NCBI GenBank assembly: GCA_016196925.1 | Contig: JACPWS010000009.1 | Location: 1-58,461 of the forward strand | Direction: 5' to 3' | Origin: Burkholderiales bacterium | GTDB taxonomy: Bacteria; Pseudomonadota; Gammaproteobacteria; Burkholderiales; Burkholderiaceae_D | Length of the DNA: 58,461 nt | In this document: positions 1-10,180 of the stretch, piece after piece | How positions within the stretch are numbered: position 1 is the stretch's first letter | Layout of the letters: each line of letters opens with the position of its first letter | The notes under the pieces: generated by a model | What the model was told of the DNA's origin: nothing | Database searches by the model: none | What the model saw: only the letters and a program-made list of their open reading frames with translations | Position numbers and translations under genes: made by a program

Positions 1-238
1 AAATCACCATGAATCTCTTGCGCCAAGAAACCTCAATGAAGCGCAGCATTCCAAAGAAACGACTCTACGCAGCGCTTCACGACAAATACCTCGCAGAGGT
101 TCTTGGCTTATGCCCATTGGTCATTTGATGCGTTAGCCCTGGCGGTAGACGGCTTTCTCGCCCTGTTGCCGGCACAAGGGAGTAAACTACGCTCCATATC
201 TGTCGCATCCTGCGATTTGAGCCCAATGCGAGCACCTC
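1..238. other. Non-coding or gene-tail region upstream of the RNA helicase
   Basis: A frame open from the left edge ends at a TGA at 126-128 and could be the last 40 or so codons of a gene lying outside the window, but it matches nothing I recognise. An inverted repeat pairs 22-34 with 96-107 (gccaagaaacctc against gaggttcttggc), enclosing about 60 bases. No convincing promoter or strong ribosome binding site for the helicase is visible. Confidence 0.3.
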
Positions 239-2527
239 ATGTCTGAAGCACACACTCCCCCCAATGCACTATTCTCCGACCTGAACCTGAGCGAGCCGCT
301 GTTGCGCGCGCTGGGCGATGTCGGTTACGAGTCGCCTTCGCCTATCCAGGCCGCCACCATCCCTATCTTGCTGAGCAACCGCGACGTGCTGGGCCAGGCC
401 CAGACCGGCACCGGCAAGACCGCCGCCTTCGCCCTGCCTATCCTGTCGCGCCTCGACATGCGCCAGACTACGCCGCAAGCGCTGGTGCTGGCGCCGACGC
501 GCGAGCTGGCGATCCAGGTGGCGGAAGCGTTCCAGACGTATGCGCGGCATATCCCCGGCTTCCACGTGTTGCCGATCTACGGCGGCCAGAGTTACGGCCC
601 GCAACTGTCGGCCTTGCGGCGCGGCGTGCACGTGGTGGTCGGCACCCCCGGCCGCGTGATCGATCACCTGGACAAGGGCTCGCTCGACTTGTCCGCGCTG
701 AAAACCCTGGTGCTGGACGAAGCCGATGAAATGCTGCGCATGGGCTTCATCGACGATGTCGAACGGATCTTGCAAGAGACGCCGGAAAGCCGCCAGACCG
801 CGCTGTTCTCGGCCACCATGCCGTCCGTCATCAAGCGCATCGCCCAGACTTACCTGAATAAGCCGGCCGAAGTCACGATCGCCGCCAAGACCGGCACCGC
901 CGACAATATCCGCCAGCGCTACTGGCTGGTGTCCGGCATGCACAAGCTCGACGCCCTGACGCGCATCCTGGAAGCCGAGACTTTCGACGGCATGATTATC
1001 TTCGCCCGCACCAAGCTCGGCACCGAAGAGCTGGCGGCCAAGCTCGATGCACGCGGCTTCTCGGTGGCCGCCATCAATGGCGACATCAACCAGCAACAGC
1101 GCGAGCGCACCATACAGCAACTGAAGGACGGCAAGATAGATATCCTGGTCGCGACCGACGTCGCCGCGCGCGGCCTGGACGTGGAGCGCATCAGCCACGT
1201 GATCAATTACGACGTGCCTTACGATCCGGAAAGCTATACCCACCGCATCGGCCGCACCGGCCGCGCCGGCCGCAGCGGCGAAGCGATCCTGTTCATCACG
1301 CCGCGTGAAAAGAATTTGCTGAAGGCGATAGAACGCGCCACCCGCCAGCCGGTCTCGCCGCTGGAATTGCCGACCATCCAGGCGGTCAACGATGTGCGCA
1401 TCGCGCGCTTCAAGGACCAGATCAGCGAGACGCTGGCGCAGGGCGAACTCGAGCAATTCGCGTCCCTGATCGAAGACTACGAGCAAGAACACAATATCCC
1501 CGCTATCGAGATTGCCGCCGCACTGGCCAAGATGGCGCGCGGCGATACGCCGCTGCTGCTCGATAAAAACCAGCGCGCCACCAAGGTGGACGACAGCTGG
1601 CGCGAAGAGCGCGCCGAGCGCAGCGGCCGCGGCGAGCGTTTTGAACGCGCCCCGCGCAACGAAAGGTTCGAACGCGAAGAGCGCGGCCCACGCCGCGAGC
1701 ACAGCCCGCGCAATGTCGAGCCCGGCATGCAGACTTACCGCATCGCGGTCGGCCACGAGCACGGCGTCAAACCCGGCAATATCGTCGGCGCGATCGCGAA
1801 CGAGGCCAACATAGAGTCGAAATACATAGGCCGCATCGACATCTACGACGATTACACCATACTCGATTTGCCCGACGATTTGCCGTCGGACATGCTGGAA
1901 CACCTGAAGGGCGTACGCGTGGCCGGCCAATTCTTACGCATCAGCGCCGAACGTGCCGGCGTACCGGCAGCGTCCGCACCGCGCGCTGCGCCACGCGCCG
2001 AGCCGCGCCCTGACAGCGGCAGCAAGCTGAACCAGGTAGTCGAACGCGCCGCCCGCGCCAGCGACGAAGAGTACGTTGCCAAACCGAAGAAAGAGCGCGC
2101 CGACAGCAAGGGCAAGGCCAGCATTCCCATGCAAACCTATCGCATCGAAGTCGGCAAGGATAACGCGGTCACGCCGAGCAATATTGTCGGCGCCATCGCC
2201 AACGAAGCCGGGCTGGAAGCGAAGCACATAGGCCGCATCGCGATCTTCGACAGCTACAGCACGCTCGATCTGCCGGACGGCATGCCGAAAGAATTGCTGA
2301 AGCATCTGAAGTCGGTGTGGGTGGGCGGCAAGCAATTGCAGATCAGCCCGTTGGGCGAGAGCAGCGGCGCAGCTGCGGCCGCCGATAAGCCTACACCGTT
2401 TGGCCCGCGCAAGGCCGGCGGCGACCGCCGCGTGCTGGAAAAGACGGCCGGTTACGGCAAGAAAGACGCCGCCAAGCGCCCGTTCAAGGCCGACGCCGGT
2501 AGCAAGCCGCCACGCAAGAAACCGTAA
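239..2527 (+). CDS. deaD: DEAD-box ATP-dependent RNA helicase, DeaD/CsdA-like, with two C-terminal RNA-binding domains
   Basis: 762 aa. Unwinds or remodels RNA duplexes using ATP; CsdA relatives act in ribosome assembly and mRNA decay, especially in the cold. Seen: a Q-motif region near residues 11-37, Walker A AQTGTGKT at 54-61, DEAD at 160-163, SAT at 191-193 and HRIGRTGR near 335. An R/E-rich linker follows. After it come two copies of a DbpA-type RNA-binding fold, each opening with MQTYRI, at about residues 497-570 and 631-703. E. coli DeaD is about 629 aa with one such domain, so the extra length here is largely the second copy plus linkers. The ATG has no strong Shine-Dalgarno sequence, but the family alignment begins here. 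It is followed by a strong terminator. The helicase assignment is secure; the exact subfamily is less so. Confidence 0.93.
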   Translation: MSEAHTPPNALFSDLNLSEPLLRALGDVGYESPSPIQAATIPILLSNRDVLGQAQTGTGKTAAFALPILSRLDMRQTTPQALVLAPTRELAIQVAEAFQTYARHIPGFHVLPIYGGQSYGPQLSALRRGVHVVVGTPGRVIDHLDKGSLDLSALKTLVLDEADEMLRMGFIDDVERILQETPESRQTALFSATMPSVIKRIAQTYLNKPAEVTIAAKTGTADNIRQRYWLVSGMHKLDALTRILEAETFDGMIIFARTKLGTEELAAKLDARGFSVAAINGDINQQQRERTIQQLKDGKIDILVATDVAARGLDVERISHVINYDVPYDPESYTHRIGRTGRAGRSGEAILFITPREKNLLKAIERATRQPVSPLELPTIQAVNDVRIARFKDQISETLAQGELEQFASLIEDYEQEHNIPAIEIAAALAKMARGDTPLLLDKNQRATKVDDSWREERAERSGRGERFERAPRNERFEREERGPRREHSPRNVEPGMQTYRIAVGHEHGVKPGNIVGAIANEANIESKYIGRIDIYDDYTILDLPDDLPSDMLEHLKGVRVAGQFLRISAERAGVPAASAPRAAPRAEPRPDSGSKLNQVVERAARASDEEYVAKPKKERADSKGKASIPMQTYRIEVGKDNAVTPSNIVGAIANEAGLEAKHIGRIAIFDSYSTLDLPDGMPKELLKHLKSVWVGGKQLQISPLGESSGAAAAADKPTPFGPRKAGGDRRVLEKTAGYGKKDAAKRPFKADAGSKPPRKKP

Positions 2528-2545
2528 ACGCAATTACCGCCCTTT

Positions 2546-2587
2546 AAAAAATCCCTGACAGCGCAGCAAGCGATGTCAGGGATTTTT
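2546..2587 (+). terminator. Rho-independent terminator of the RNA helicase gene
   Basis: The arms aaaaatccctgaca and tgtcagggattttt are perfectly complementary around a 13-base loop and end in a T-run, 19 bases after the stop codon. Confidence 0.85.
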
Positions 2588-2743
2588 CATTTCGGCATAC
2601 CTCCAGCAGGCGCGCGGATAGGGGGCGTTGACATGGGGGATTTTTAAATTTCAATAATCAATTGCTTTGTGTAACAGCAGCGCAGCTTGAATGCCTTGGC
2701 GCAATAAAATCCATTGCGTTATACGTACCAGTTCTTTAGTCAT

Positions 2744-2772
2744 TTGACAACCATTTGCTTTATATTTAACAT
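2744..2772 (+). promoter_or_regulatory. Candidate sigma-70 promoter for the exported protein gene
   Basis: A perfect TTGACA at 2744-2749 is followed 17 bases later by TAACAT at 2767-2772, within a markedly AT-rich 280-base stretch, about 140 bases upstream of the start at 2913. The long leader is otherwise featureless. Assigned by consensus only. Confidence 0.45.
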
Positions 2773-2912
2773 ATTAATAGTTTAACACTTTCCAAGAGTT
2801 ATTATTTTTGGTAAGTCATTAAATTGAAGTGTTCTATCTGGTAGCGAGATGCAAAGCTGTATTTTTTTAAATGTTAAATTGATAAATTTAATTTGTAAAA
2901 AAGGAATAAAAC

Positions 2913-3515
2913 ATGAATTCTTTTGGAAAATCTTGGTTGGCTTTGGCTGGTTTTTGTATAGTGGCGAGCGCTTCCTATGCCGATAATGGAGGAAAGCAGC
3001 CGGTTAAAAATATTATGGATATGGGTACTGTTCCTGCCAAACTGGATGCCAAGCTTCAAAAAGCTTTCCCGGCCCCGTCTCGTAGTGAGGTGCAAACTGC
3101 AGCTGCGCCAGGTTTGACTTATCTCCAAGTCGATTATGTAGTTTCAACGAACTACTATATGCAATACCCGACCACGCTGGGTTACGAAGGGTTAAGCAAC
3201 TCTCAATCCATGACGACAGGCGATCATGGTGGTGCGCAATTGTGGGTAGTGACTGACGAGCTTGGTTATGGCGATAATCCGGTCGCGACGTGGAACGGCG
3301 GTCAGATTTCCTTGGCGACGAATTTTGCGACCCAGACTATCTGCGTCAATTGGGCGCGCACGGGCTATGACATTCCATGTCAGGCCGGGCAAACAGTTGT
3401 TGGATTCCGCAAATATTGGGATTTTAGCGGTTATCAATCAGGCATCTTCACCTATCAAAACCAATCTACCAATTCGCCTTTCAATACCATGTTTGATTCG
3501 ATGTCTATTAAGTAA
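2913..3515 (+). CDS. Exported protein resembling the YolA/DUF4879 family
   Basis: 200 aa. The N-terminus (basic residues, hydrophobic stretch, then ASASYA-DNG) is a Sec signal peptide cut near residue 23. The mature part is rich in Tyr, Trp, Asn and Gly, with DHGG, ELGYG and a YWDFSGYQSG block followed by SPFNTM near the C-terminus. From memory these blocks resemble the Bacillus YolA (DUF4879) secreted proteins; I could not verify this by alignment. Two cysteines (CVNW and IPCQ) could form a disulfide. A GGAA motif lies 7-8 bases before the ATG. The gene is AT-richer than its neighbours and opens a small island of unknown genes. Function unknown; a periplasmic or extracellular protein. Confidence 0.75.
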   Translation: MNSFGKSWLALAGFCIVASASYADNGGKQPVKNIMDMGTVPAKLDAKLQKAFPAPSRSEVQTAAAPGLTYLQVDYVVSTNYYMQYPTTLGYEGLSNSQSMTTGDHGGAQLWVVTDELGYGDNPVATWNGGQISLATNFATQTICVNWARTGYDIPCQAGQTVVGFRKYWDFSGYQSGIFTYQNQSTNSPFNTMFDSMSIK

Positions 3516-3580
3516 GTAAGACAGTAACGGCGCCCCGCTTGGGCCGCCTTAACCTTAATAGTCTCAACCGGGAGAATTAC

Positions 3581-4033
3581 ATGAAAATCGATTCTGTTAT
3601 CTCATCAATTCAAGTAAGCCAGAACAACAGGCAAGCCGTACCGGCAACAGCCGCCACAGTTCAAAAGGTCGCCGAAACCGTGAGTCTGGAGAAGGCAGAT
3701 CAGGCGACGCAGATCATGAAAAAATATGATTTGCACAATATTTCCCATCCTGAAATTGGAAGCATGATAATGGAGTTATATAAGGCAGGCGTTATCCCAG
3801 AGGATCATTTGTTGGATTTTACTGAACCCAGTTGGCAGAACGACGAACTTTGGTTTGCGACTACTGGCAAGGTTGTAAAAAGCAACCCCAATGAAAAAAT
3901 TGACTATATTGCAAGGGTGGATTTGATGCTTGCCGCTGCCGAAAGAGATCAGATGTCAGAGAGTTCAGTTAATTATGCGAGAAAATTTGCCAATTTTTTC
4001 CACAACCTGGATGCCTTAAACGCTCAGGCATAA
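3581..4033 (+). CDS. Unknown soluble protein, tandem paralogue 1
   Basis: 150 aa from the ATG at 3581, which follows a ccgggaga ribosome binding site; an upstream ATG in the same frame at 3539 has no such site. There is no signal peptide or membrane segment. The N-terminal 60 residues (SVISSIQVSQ, AETVSLE, ADQATQIMKKYDL) and the C-terminal NLDALNAQA are shared with the next gene, while the middle diverges. The protein is acidic, helical-looking and lacks cysteine. It is not a family I recognise. The shared ends with a variable centre would suit a secreted substrate or a toxin/immunity-like protein, but that is speculation. Confidence 0.7.
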   Translation: MKIDSVISSIQVSQNNRQAVPATAATVQKVAETVSLEKADQATQIMKKYDLHNISHPEIGSMIMELYKAGVIPEDHLLDFTEPSWQNDELWFATTGKVVKSNPNEKIDYIARVDLMLAAAERDQMSESSVNYARKFANFFHNLDALNAQA

Positions 4034-4127
4034 GGGCGGCAGGTATTGCGCACAAACGTCTCGAGTCTGGTCCATAGTCTGAGCTGGTGAATGCCTGGGT
4101 CACCTTAGTCTCAACCGGGAGAGTCAC

Positions 4128-4592
4128 ATGCAAATCGCTTCTGTTATCTCATCAATCCAAATAAGTCAGGCCGGCAGGCAAGCCGCACCGACAAAAGACA
4201 TCGTCACAGCGCAAAAAACCGCTGAAACCGTGAGTCTGGAGACGGCGGATCAGGCGACGCAGATCATGAAAAACTATGACTTAAATAACATTTCACATTC
4301 GGAAGTTGTGGAAATGACAGGCAAATTACATGATGCCGGCGTTATCACATTCTTTCAGATGGCTATGCTAAATGCTCCACCTATTGAGAGTTTCCTCAAA
4401 CTGGTTGATGGCAAAACTGTTATTGATAATAGTGACGAAAAAGAAGTATTTTCTAAAAAGATAGACTTCCTTAAAAATATGGAGCTTGGACTTGCCTCTG
4501 CCGAAAAAGAAGGGGATGTAAGTTCAATTAATGTTATGAGAGATTTGGTAAATCTTCTTCACAACCTGGATGCATTACGTGCGCAAACATAA
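4128..4592 (+). CDS. Unknown soluble protein, tandem paralogue 2
   Basis: 154 aa, a clear paralogue of the preceding gene. SVISSIQISQ, AETVSLE, ADQATQIMK-YDL-NISH and the C-terminal HNLDAL-AQ all match. The duplicated unit includes the leader: gtctcaaccgggaga stands before both start codons. The middle third (residues about 65-115) has changed length and sequence. No signal peptide, membrane segment or cysteine. It lies 94 bases after its paralogue and is probably co-transcribed with it. Function unknown. Confidence 0.7.
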   Translation: MQIASVISSIQISQAGRQAAPTKDIVTAQKTAETVSLETADQATQIMKNYDLNNISHSEVVEMTGKLHDAGVITFFQMAMLNAPPIESFLKLVDGKTVIDNSDEKEVFSKKIDFLKNMELGLASAEKEGDVSSINVMRDLVNLLHNLDALRAQT

Positions 4593-4665
4593 GGGTGGCA
4601 TTGGGCAATGCCAATCTCTTCGTCAAATGACAAAGAATCCATGCCTAAAATTTTTGGAGGCGATG

Positions 4666-5196
4666 ATGATCAACAAGCTTGATGGTAATTTTAGTTTTCA
4701 AGTCCCTACCCAACGCAGATACGCAGAAAAACACGAATCTATCCAACAATCAGGCTTAACTACAAAAAGCCCTGATTACCAGACAAGTATTTCCAGTGAC
4801 GCAACAAGCCGTCTTAAATCGGAAAATGACCACTCCGTTCAAAATAAAAATGTCATTTCAGAAATGGCACATGGAAATCCTGAAACGGCTGAAAAATTAG
4901 CCTATGCTTTCGCACACGAAAGCGACAAGCCACTTCTTGATATTTCAAACTGGGCAAAAGGAGAAGACCATATTAAATTCTCCGAGACGGGGCAATATGT
5001 GAATAAGGCGGACCTTGACCGGTTTACCCAAAAGGCGAATGAGCTTTTGACAAAAAAATTCGAGATTTACCAATCAGAAAAAATTAAAGGCACGCCAGAT
5101 GCGGACATTGTCGACAAAATGATCGCACTGGTGGAGGAACAAAGCGCCGAGTACAAAGGCATCATTGGATGGGGTTTGAGAACGGGCGCAAAATAA
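4666..5196 (+). CDS. Unknown soluble protein, third gene of the AT-rich cassette
   Basis: 176 aa if translation starts at the second of two adjacent ATGs (4663 and 4666); ggagg at 4656-4660 is best spaced for 4666. The first 60 residues are polar and look disordered (Gln, Ser and Thr rich). The rest looks helical, with NPETAEKLAYAFAHE, a DISNWAKG block and a charged C-terminal half. It is not obviously homologous to its two upstream neighbours but shares their base composition, orientation and spacing. No signal peptide or membrane segment. Not recognised. It is followed by a strong terminator that closes the cassette. Confidence 0.65.
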   Translation: MINKLDGNFSFQVPTQRRYAEKHESIQQSGLTTKSPDYQTSISSDATSRLKSENDHSVQNKNVISEMAHGNPETAEKLAYAFAHESDKPLLDISNWAKGEDHIKFSETGQYVNKADLDRFTQKANELLTKKFEIYQSEKIKGTPDADIVDKMIALVEEQSAEYKGIIGWGLRTGAK

Positions 5197-5262
5197 CGCC
5201 CGTAGCGCCGTAGGGACGCATTCATATACTGCAACGCTAGCGAACGAAGTCTTTACTGGTGC

Positions 5263-5297
5263 AAAAAAAGCCCCGTCGTATTGACGGGGCTTTTTTG
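5263..5297. terminator. Bidirectional terminator between convergent genes
   Basis: aaaaaaagccccgtc pairs with gacggggcttttttg around a 5-base loop. A-runs and T-runs on both sides let it serve the cassette on the plus strand and ppiC on the minus strand. Confidence 0.85.
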
Positions 5298-5320
5298 TAG
5301 GGTGCGCCTTGCGCACCACT
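5297..5320. repeat. Small palindromic repeat, family D copy 1
   Basis: gtagggtgcgccttgcgcac: the arms ggtgcgc and gcgcacc are separated by three bases. It lies 16 bases beyond the ppiC stop codon. Related palindromes occur at 14097-14119 and 42746-42770, also beside the stop codons of minus-strand genes. Confidence 0.6.
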
Positions 5321-5335
5321 GGCCAACACTGACGA

Positions 5336-6253
5336 TTACTTGGCGGAAGCGTCTGCCGACGCAGCAGCGGAAGCCGCAGCCGGCAATGAAGCCGCAGCGG
5401 AAGCTGAAGCGCTGGCCGATGCCGCAGCCACCATCTCTATCTTGGCCTTGGCCTTCATCTCGTCGAGCATTTTCTTCAGATTTTGCTGTTGCAATTGCTG
5501 GGTCAGGCCGGGCTTGACTTGTTCCAGCGTCGGCGCTTCCTTGGCGCGGCTGTCTTCCAGCATGATCACGTGGTAACCGTATTGGGTCTTGACCGGCTCT
5601 TCCGAGAAATGCCCTTTTTCCAGCTTGGCGACTGCCGCGCCGAATTCCGGCACCATGCCGCGCGGATCGAACCAGCCCAGGTCGCCGCCCTTGCCCTTGG
5701 AGCCGGGGTCTTGCGATTTAGCCTTGGCCAGTGCATCAAAGGCTTTCACGTCTTTTTTCAGCTTGGCGATGATGTCTTTCGCTTCGTCTTCCTTGGCCAG
5801 CAGGATGTGGCGCGCCTGGTATTCGGTGCCGGCGGCCTGCGTCTTGAACTTATCGTACTCGGCCGTCAGCATGGCGTCGCTGACGCTGTTGGTCTTCAGG
5901 TAGTCCTGGACGAAGGCGTTGGCCAGTATCGACAGCCTGGTCATTTCCAGCTGATCGGCGATTTCCGGCGATTTATCCAGGCCCTTCTTTGCCGCTTCCT
6001 GCGCCACGATGGTTTGCATCGCCAGATTATCGATCACCATCTTGCGCGACTCGGCATTGTCCGGCATGCCTTGCGCTGCTTGCTGCTTGATGATCATGTC
6101 GACTTGTTTTTGATAAATGGCGCTGCCGTTCACGGTCGCCGCCACCGCGCCCTGGCTGGCCGCCGCGGTTTTGGACGCGTCTTTGGAGGTACAGGCACTC
6201 AGCGCCAGCAGCGCGATAGCGCTGCCCAGAACAACGCGGGATTTAATCAACAT
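5336..6253 (-). CDS. Periplasmic peptidyl-prolyl isomerase lipoprotein, parvulin (PpiC/PrsA) type
   Basis: 305 aa. Predicted to catalyse cis-trans isomerisation of prolyl bonds and help outer-membrane or periplasmic proteins fold. I chose the start at 6253 because an AAAGGAA site precedes it and it gives a clean lipoprotein signal, LALSAC, with the lipidated cysteine near residue 21. A SurA-N-like helical region follows (residues about 40-130), then the parvulin domain with ARHILL, GGDLGWF and GYHVIMLE. The C-terminal 30 residues are almost pure Ala and Ser, a low-complexity tail of unknown role. It converges on the AT-rich cassette and shares its terminator. Confidence 0.9.
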   Translation of the reverse strand: MLIKSRVVLGSAIALLALSACTSKDASKTAAASQGAVAATVNGSAIYQKQVDMIIKQQAAQGMPDNAESRKMVIDNLAMQTIVAQEAAKKGLDKSPEIADQLEMTRLSILANAFVQDYLKTNSVSDAMLTAEYDKFKTQAAGTEYQARHILLAKEDEAKDIIAKLKKDVKAFDALAKAKSQDPGSKGKGGDLGWFDPRGMVPEFGAAVAKLEKGHFSEEPVKTQYGYHVIMLEDSRAKEAPTLEQVKPGLTQQLQQQNLKKMLDEMKAKAKIEMVAAASASASASAAASLPAAASAAASADASAK

Positions 6254-6733
6254 CGGGTTTCCTTTATTTTTGAAAGAGAGAGGGAGTATGTGGATGCAAA
6301 ATGCGCACATACAAGTTTAAAAAAAGACAGCGAATTTTACCCGTGCTTGGGCGCGATGTGTTGACATATGATTCGCTCTGCCGCCGCCGTATGCTGCAGT
6401 TGCGTTGCGCACTTGCAGCAAATTTCCGCTGAAAAAACAGGTCCTAAATTTTAAAAATTTTGTCTTGAATTTTCGATGGAAGCTTATATTCTGGTATTCC
6501 GCTTTTCCGCTCAAGCGCATAGTTTTGCAGGCAGTCCTTCAGATTTGTGCAGTCCGTGATCTGAATGTCCAATTCCAGCAGCGTATTCCGCAGCCGCCAC
6601 ATCCGCTTCATCGAGGAGCATGGACGGCATCCTGTTTAGTTCGTTTTCACCGCCGTACGATACATCGCTGGCTATCATGCAGAGATGGCTACGGTTTTTT
6701 TAAATCAGCGCACCGCTGAAAAAAGAGGAGAAG
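6254..6733. other. Intergenic region between ppiC and hsp20
   Basis: 480 bases, AT-rich around 6430-6510, holding the divergent upstream regions of ppiC (minus) and hsp20 (plus). I could not place a convincing sigma-32 promoter or a known RNA thermometer by eye, and no gene fits. Confidence 0.4.
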
Positions 6734-7189
6734 ATGATGTCCAGTAATTTGACGCGTTTCAATCCGTTTAACGACATTGCACGTTTCAAGCCGTTCAGCA
6801 AATTCGAAGATTTTTTCAACGATTTCAGCCTGGCCCCCGCGCTGCGCGACTTCGAACTGGAACCGCGCATCAAGATGGATGTCATGGAGAGCGATAAGGC
6901 TTACCAGGTGAAAGCCGAAATCCCCGGCGTCAGGAAAGAAGATATCAAGGTCGATATCAATGGCAACCAGGTTTCCATCAGCGCCGAGACCAGGCGCCAG
7001 ACCGAAGAGAAAGAGGGCGCCTGCGTGGTGCGCAGCGAATGCTATTACGGCCAGAAATACCGCAGCTTCACTCTGGGACAAGAGATCGACGACGCCAAGG
7101 CCGAAGCACGCTATCAGGACGGCGTGCTGGAGCTGAATTTGCCGAAGAAAAGCAATGGCGGCGGCGCTAAAAAACTGGTCGTGAAATAA
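6734..7189 (+). CDS. Small heat-shock protein, Hsp20/alpha-crystallin family
   Basis: 151 aa. An ATP-independent holdase that binds unfolding proteins in the cytoplasm. Seen: a Phe-rich N-terminal arm (residues 1-40), then the alpha-crystallin domain with KMDVMESDKAYQVKAEIPGV (about 48-67), KEDIKVDI and the closing ARYQDGVLELNLPK, and a short Lys-rich tail ending KKLVVK. The usual C-terminal I-x-I motif is present only as LVVK. A gaggag site precedes the start; a second ATG directly follows the first. The universal stress gene 68 bases downstream suggests a stress operon. Confidence 0.93.
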   Translation: MMSSNLTRFNPFNDIARFKPFSKFEDFFNDFSLAPALRDFELEPRIKMDVMESDKAYQVKAEIPGVRKEDIKVDINGNQVSISAETRRQTEEKEGACVVRSECYYGQKYRSFTLGQEIDDAKAEARYQDGVLELNLPKKSNGGGAKKLVVK

Positions 7190-7257
7190 GTCTTTTTTGT
7201 GCTTAGCCTGACGTATCGGGGCGGCGCCGGCCCCGGACCACTGTTGCGAGAAAAGCG

Positions 7258-7695
7258 ATGTTCAAACATATTCTGTTACCGACCGACGGTTCTGCAACAA
7301 GCAGCGGCATGTTGCAAGCTTGCATGCGTTTTGCGAAAGAAAGCGGCGCAAGAGTCAGTGCGTTGCATGTCATACCGGAATTCCATATCTTCACTTATCA
7401 GGCCGAGATGCTGGAAGACACCAGGCAGCAATATGAACTTGCCAGCTCGCAAAAAGCAAAAGAATATCTGGCCGAAGTGGCCGCGGCCGCTCAGCAAAAC
7501 GGCGTGGAATGCAGCACCCATACCCTGATATCCGACCATCCGTATCAGGCGATCATCAAACTGGCCGGGGAGCAGGGCTGCGATTTGATTGCGATGGCGT
7601 CGCACGGCAGAAAAGGGGTACAGGGCATATTACTGGGCAGCGAGACGCAGAAAGTGCTGACGCACAGCACGATACCGGTGCTGGTTTATCGTTAG
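7258..7695 (+). CDS. Universal stress protein, UspA family
   Basis: 145 aa, one Usp domain. The start FKHILLPTDGS is typical. The ATP-binding signature near the C-terminus reads ASHGRKGVQGILLGS: it keeps the second glycine and the final Gly-Ser but has Ala at the first glycine, a common variant in ATP-binding members. The end IPVLVYR is the usual last strand. Such proteins dimerise in the cytoplasm and bind ATP or AMP under stress. It follows hsp20 on the same strand. Confidence 0.92.
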   Translation: MFKHILLPTDGSATSSGMLQACMRFAKESGARVSALHVIPEFHIFTYQAEMLEDTRQQYELASSQKAKEYLAEVAAAAQQNGVECSTHTLISDHPYQAIIKLAGEQGCDLIAMASHGRKGVQGILLGSETQKVLTHSTIPVLVYR

Positions 7696-7757
7696 TGCGA
7701 ATCTCTCTCTACCCCCCGAATGACGAATCACATAGCATACTCGAGAGCGATGAAATC

Positions 7758-7958
7758 ATGGATGCAGATATCTGGATTGTTCGAGACGGTGAAAGCTATC
7801 GTTTATTGTATGGCCATCTTCATTTGGCAAGTGAAATGAGCATGTCCGGCGCCGTTTTCGTCGATGTAAAAAACGAAGGGAAAGTTAAAGTCGTCAGGGC
7901 GCCGAGCGGCTTTTTTGTCGATACCGAAAGCCGGCAAATACCCTTGCGCGCGAGTTGA
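7758..7958 (+). CDS. Small hypothetical protein, possibly beta-stranded
   Basis: 66 aa, beginning MDADIWIVRDGE. Its alternating hydrophobic pattern (IWIVRDGESYRLLYGHLHLAS, then VFVDVKNEGKVKVVRAPSG) suggests a small beta fold. No cysteine, signal peptide or known motif. It starts 63 bases after the usp stop and has only a weak gaga site. It may be the third gene of the hsp20-usp unit. Confidence 0.5.
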   Translation: MDADIWIVRDGESYRLLYGHLHLASEMSMSGAVFVDVKNEGKVKVVRAPSGFFVDTESRQIPLRAS

Positions 7959-8056
7959 GTGCAGCCACCGCCATTCCCTGGCGGCGCACGGCCGCCAACA
8001 CAGTCCCCGCCCGAACTGATAAGCTTGCGGTCCGCTTTTCAGGGTAAGAAATCGAT

Positions 8057-8551
8057 ATGACCGAACTACATGAGGTATCCGGATCGGATGCGCTGGATGG
8101 ACTGTTGCCGGTAGGGATGCTGACGCAGGGGGGCGCCGTCGCGACGGCGATGGCGGCCATCGCCCGGCGTCGACGCGCGCAGCCGGGCTGGGAAGCCTTT
8201 CATTACGAGAAAATTAGCGACTCGGAATTTGAAGTCACCGGCGGGGTGGCGAGCGTGACGGGCGGCGTCAAGAAATGGGCCGGGCCGCATGACGCGGTGA
8301 TCGTCAGCGTGACGGAAATCCTGCGGGAAATACAAGCCATGCCGGACGCAGGCAGCGCCAGCGCCGCGCCGCCGGCAACACAGATCGGCGCTGTTGTTGC
8401 CTCCAACTGCGCGCAAGTTCCGGCAAAATACCTGCAATTGCGCTTGCGCCTGCCGGAGGACGAGGCTGGACGCCGGCAAGTGTTACAGGCGTTCCGGCTG
8501 GAAGCCAGTTTTTTCGGCGCGACTGTGCAGTCTTGCGCATTGCAAGACTAA
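8057..8551 (+). CDS. Hypothetical protein
   Basis: 164 aa, soluble, no signal peptide. A hydrophobic Gly/Ala-rich stretch (LPVGMLTQGGAVATAMAAIARRRR) occupies residues about 17-40 and is too short and polar for a firm membrane call. GGVASVTGGVKKWAGPHDAV follows at about 62-81, and the second half has Ala-rich linkers. Family not recognised. It lies between the stress genes and the bkd operon with 98 bases upstream. The codon usage looks native. Confidence 0.55.
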   Translation: MTELHEVSGSDALDGLLPVGMLTQGGAVATAMAAIARRRRAQPGWEAFHYEKISDSEFEVTGGVASVTGGVKKWAGPHDAVIVSVTEILREIQAMPDAGSASAAPPATQIGAVVASNCAQVPAKYLQLRLRLPEDEAGRRQVLQAFRLEASFFGATVQSCALQD

Positions 8552-10169
<1,618 letters not shown>

Positions 10170-10180
10170 TCGGGGAAAAA

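Noticed and set aside
130..150. GCGTTAGCCCTGG resembling the end of an integron attC site, near the left edge
   Set aside because: Only the short core is present, no matching left half or cassette structure was found, and no integrase is nearby.
6254..6733. A sigma-32 heat-shock promoter or RNA thermometer upstream of hsp20
   Set aside because: A cttgaa-like -35 exists, but no CCCCAT-type -10 lies at the right spacing and I saw no strong start-blocking hairpin; not supportable by eye.
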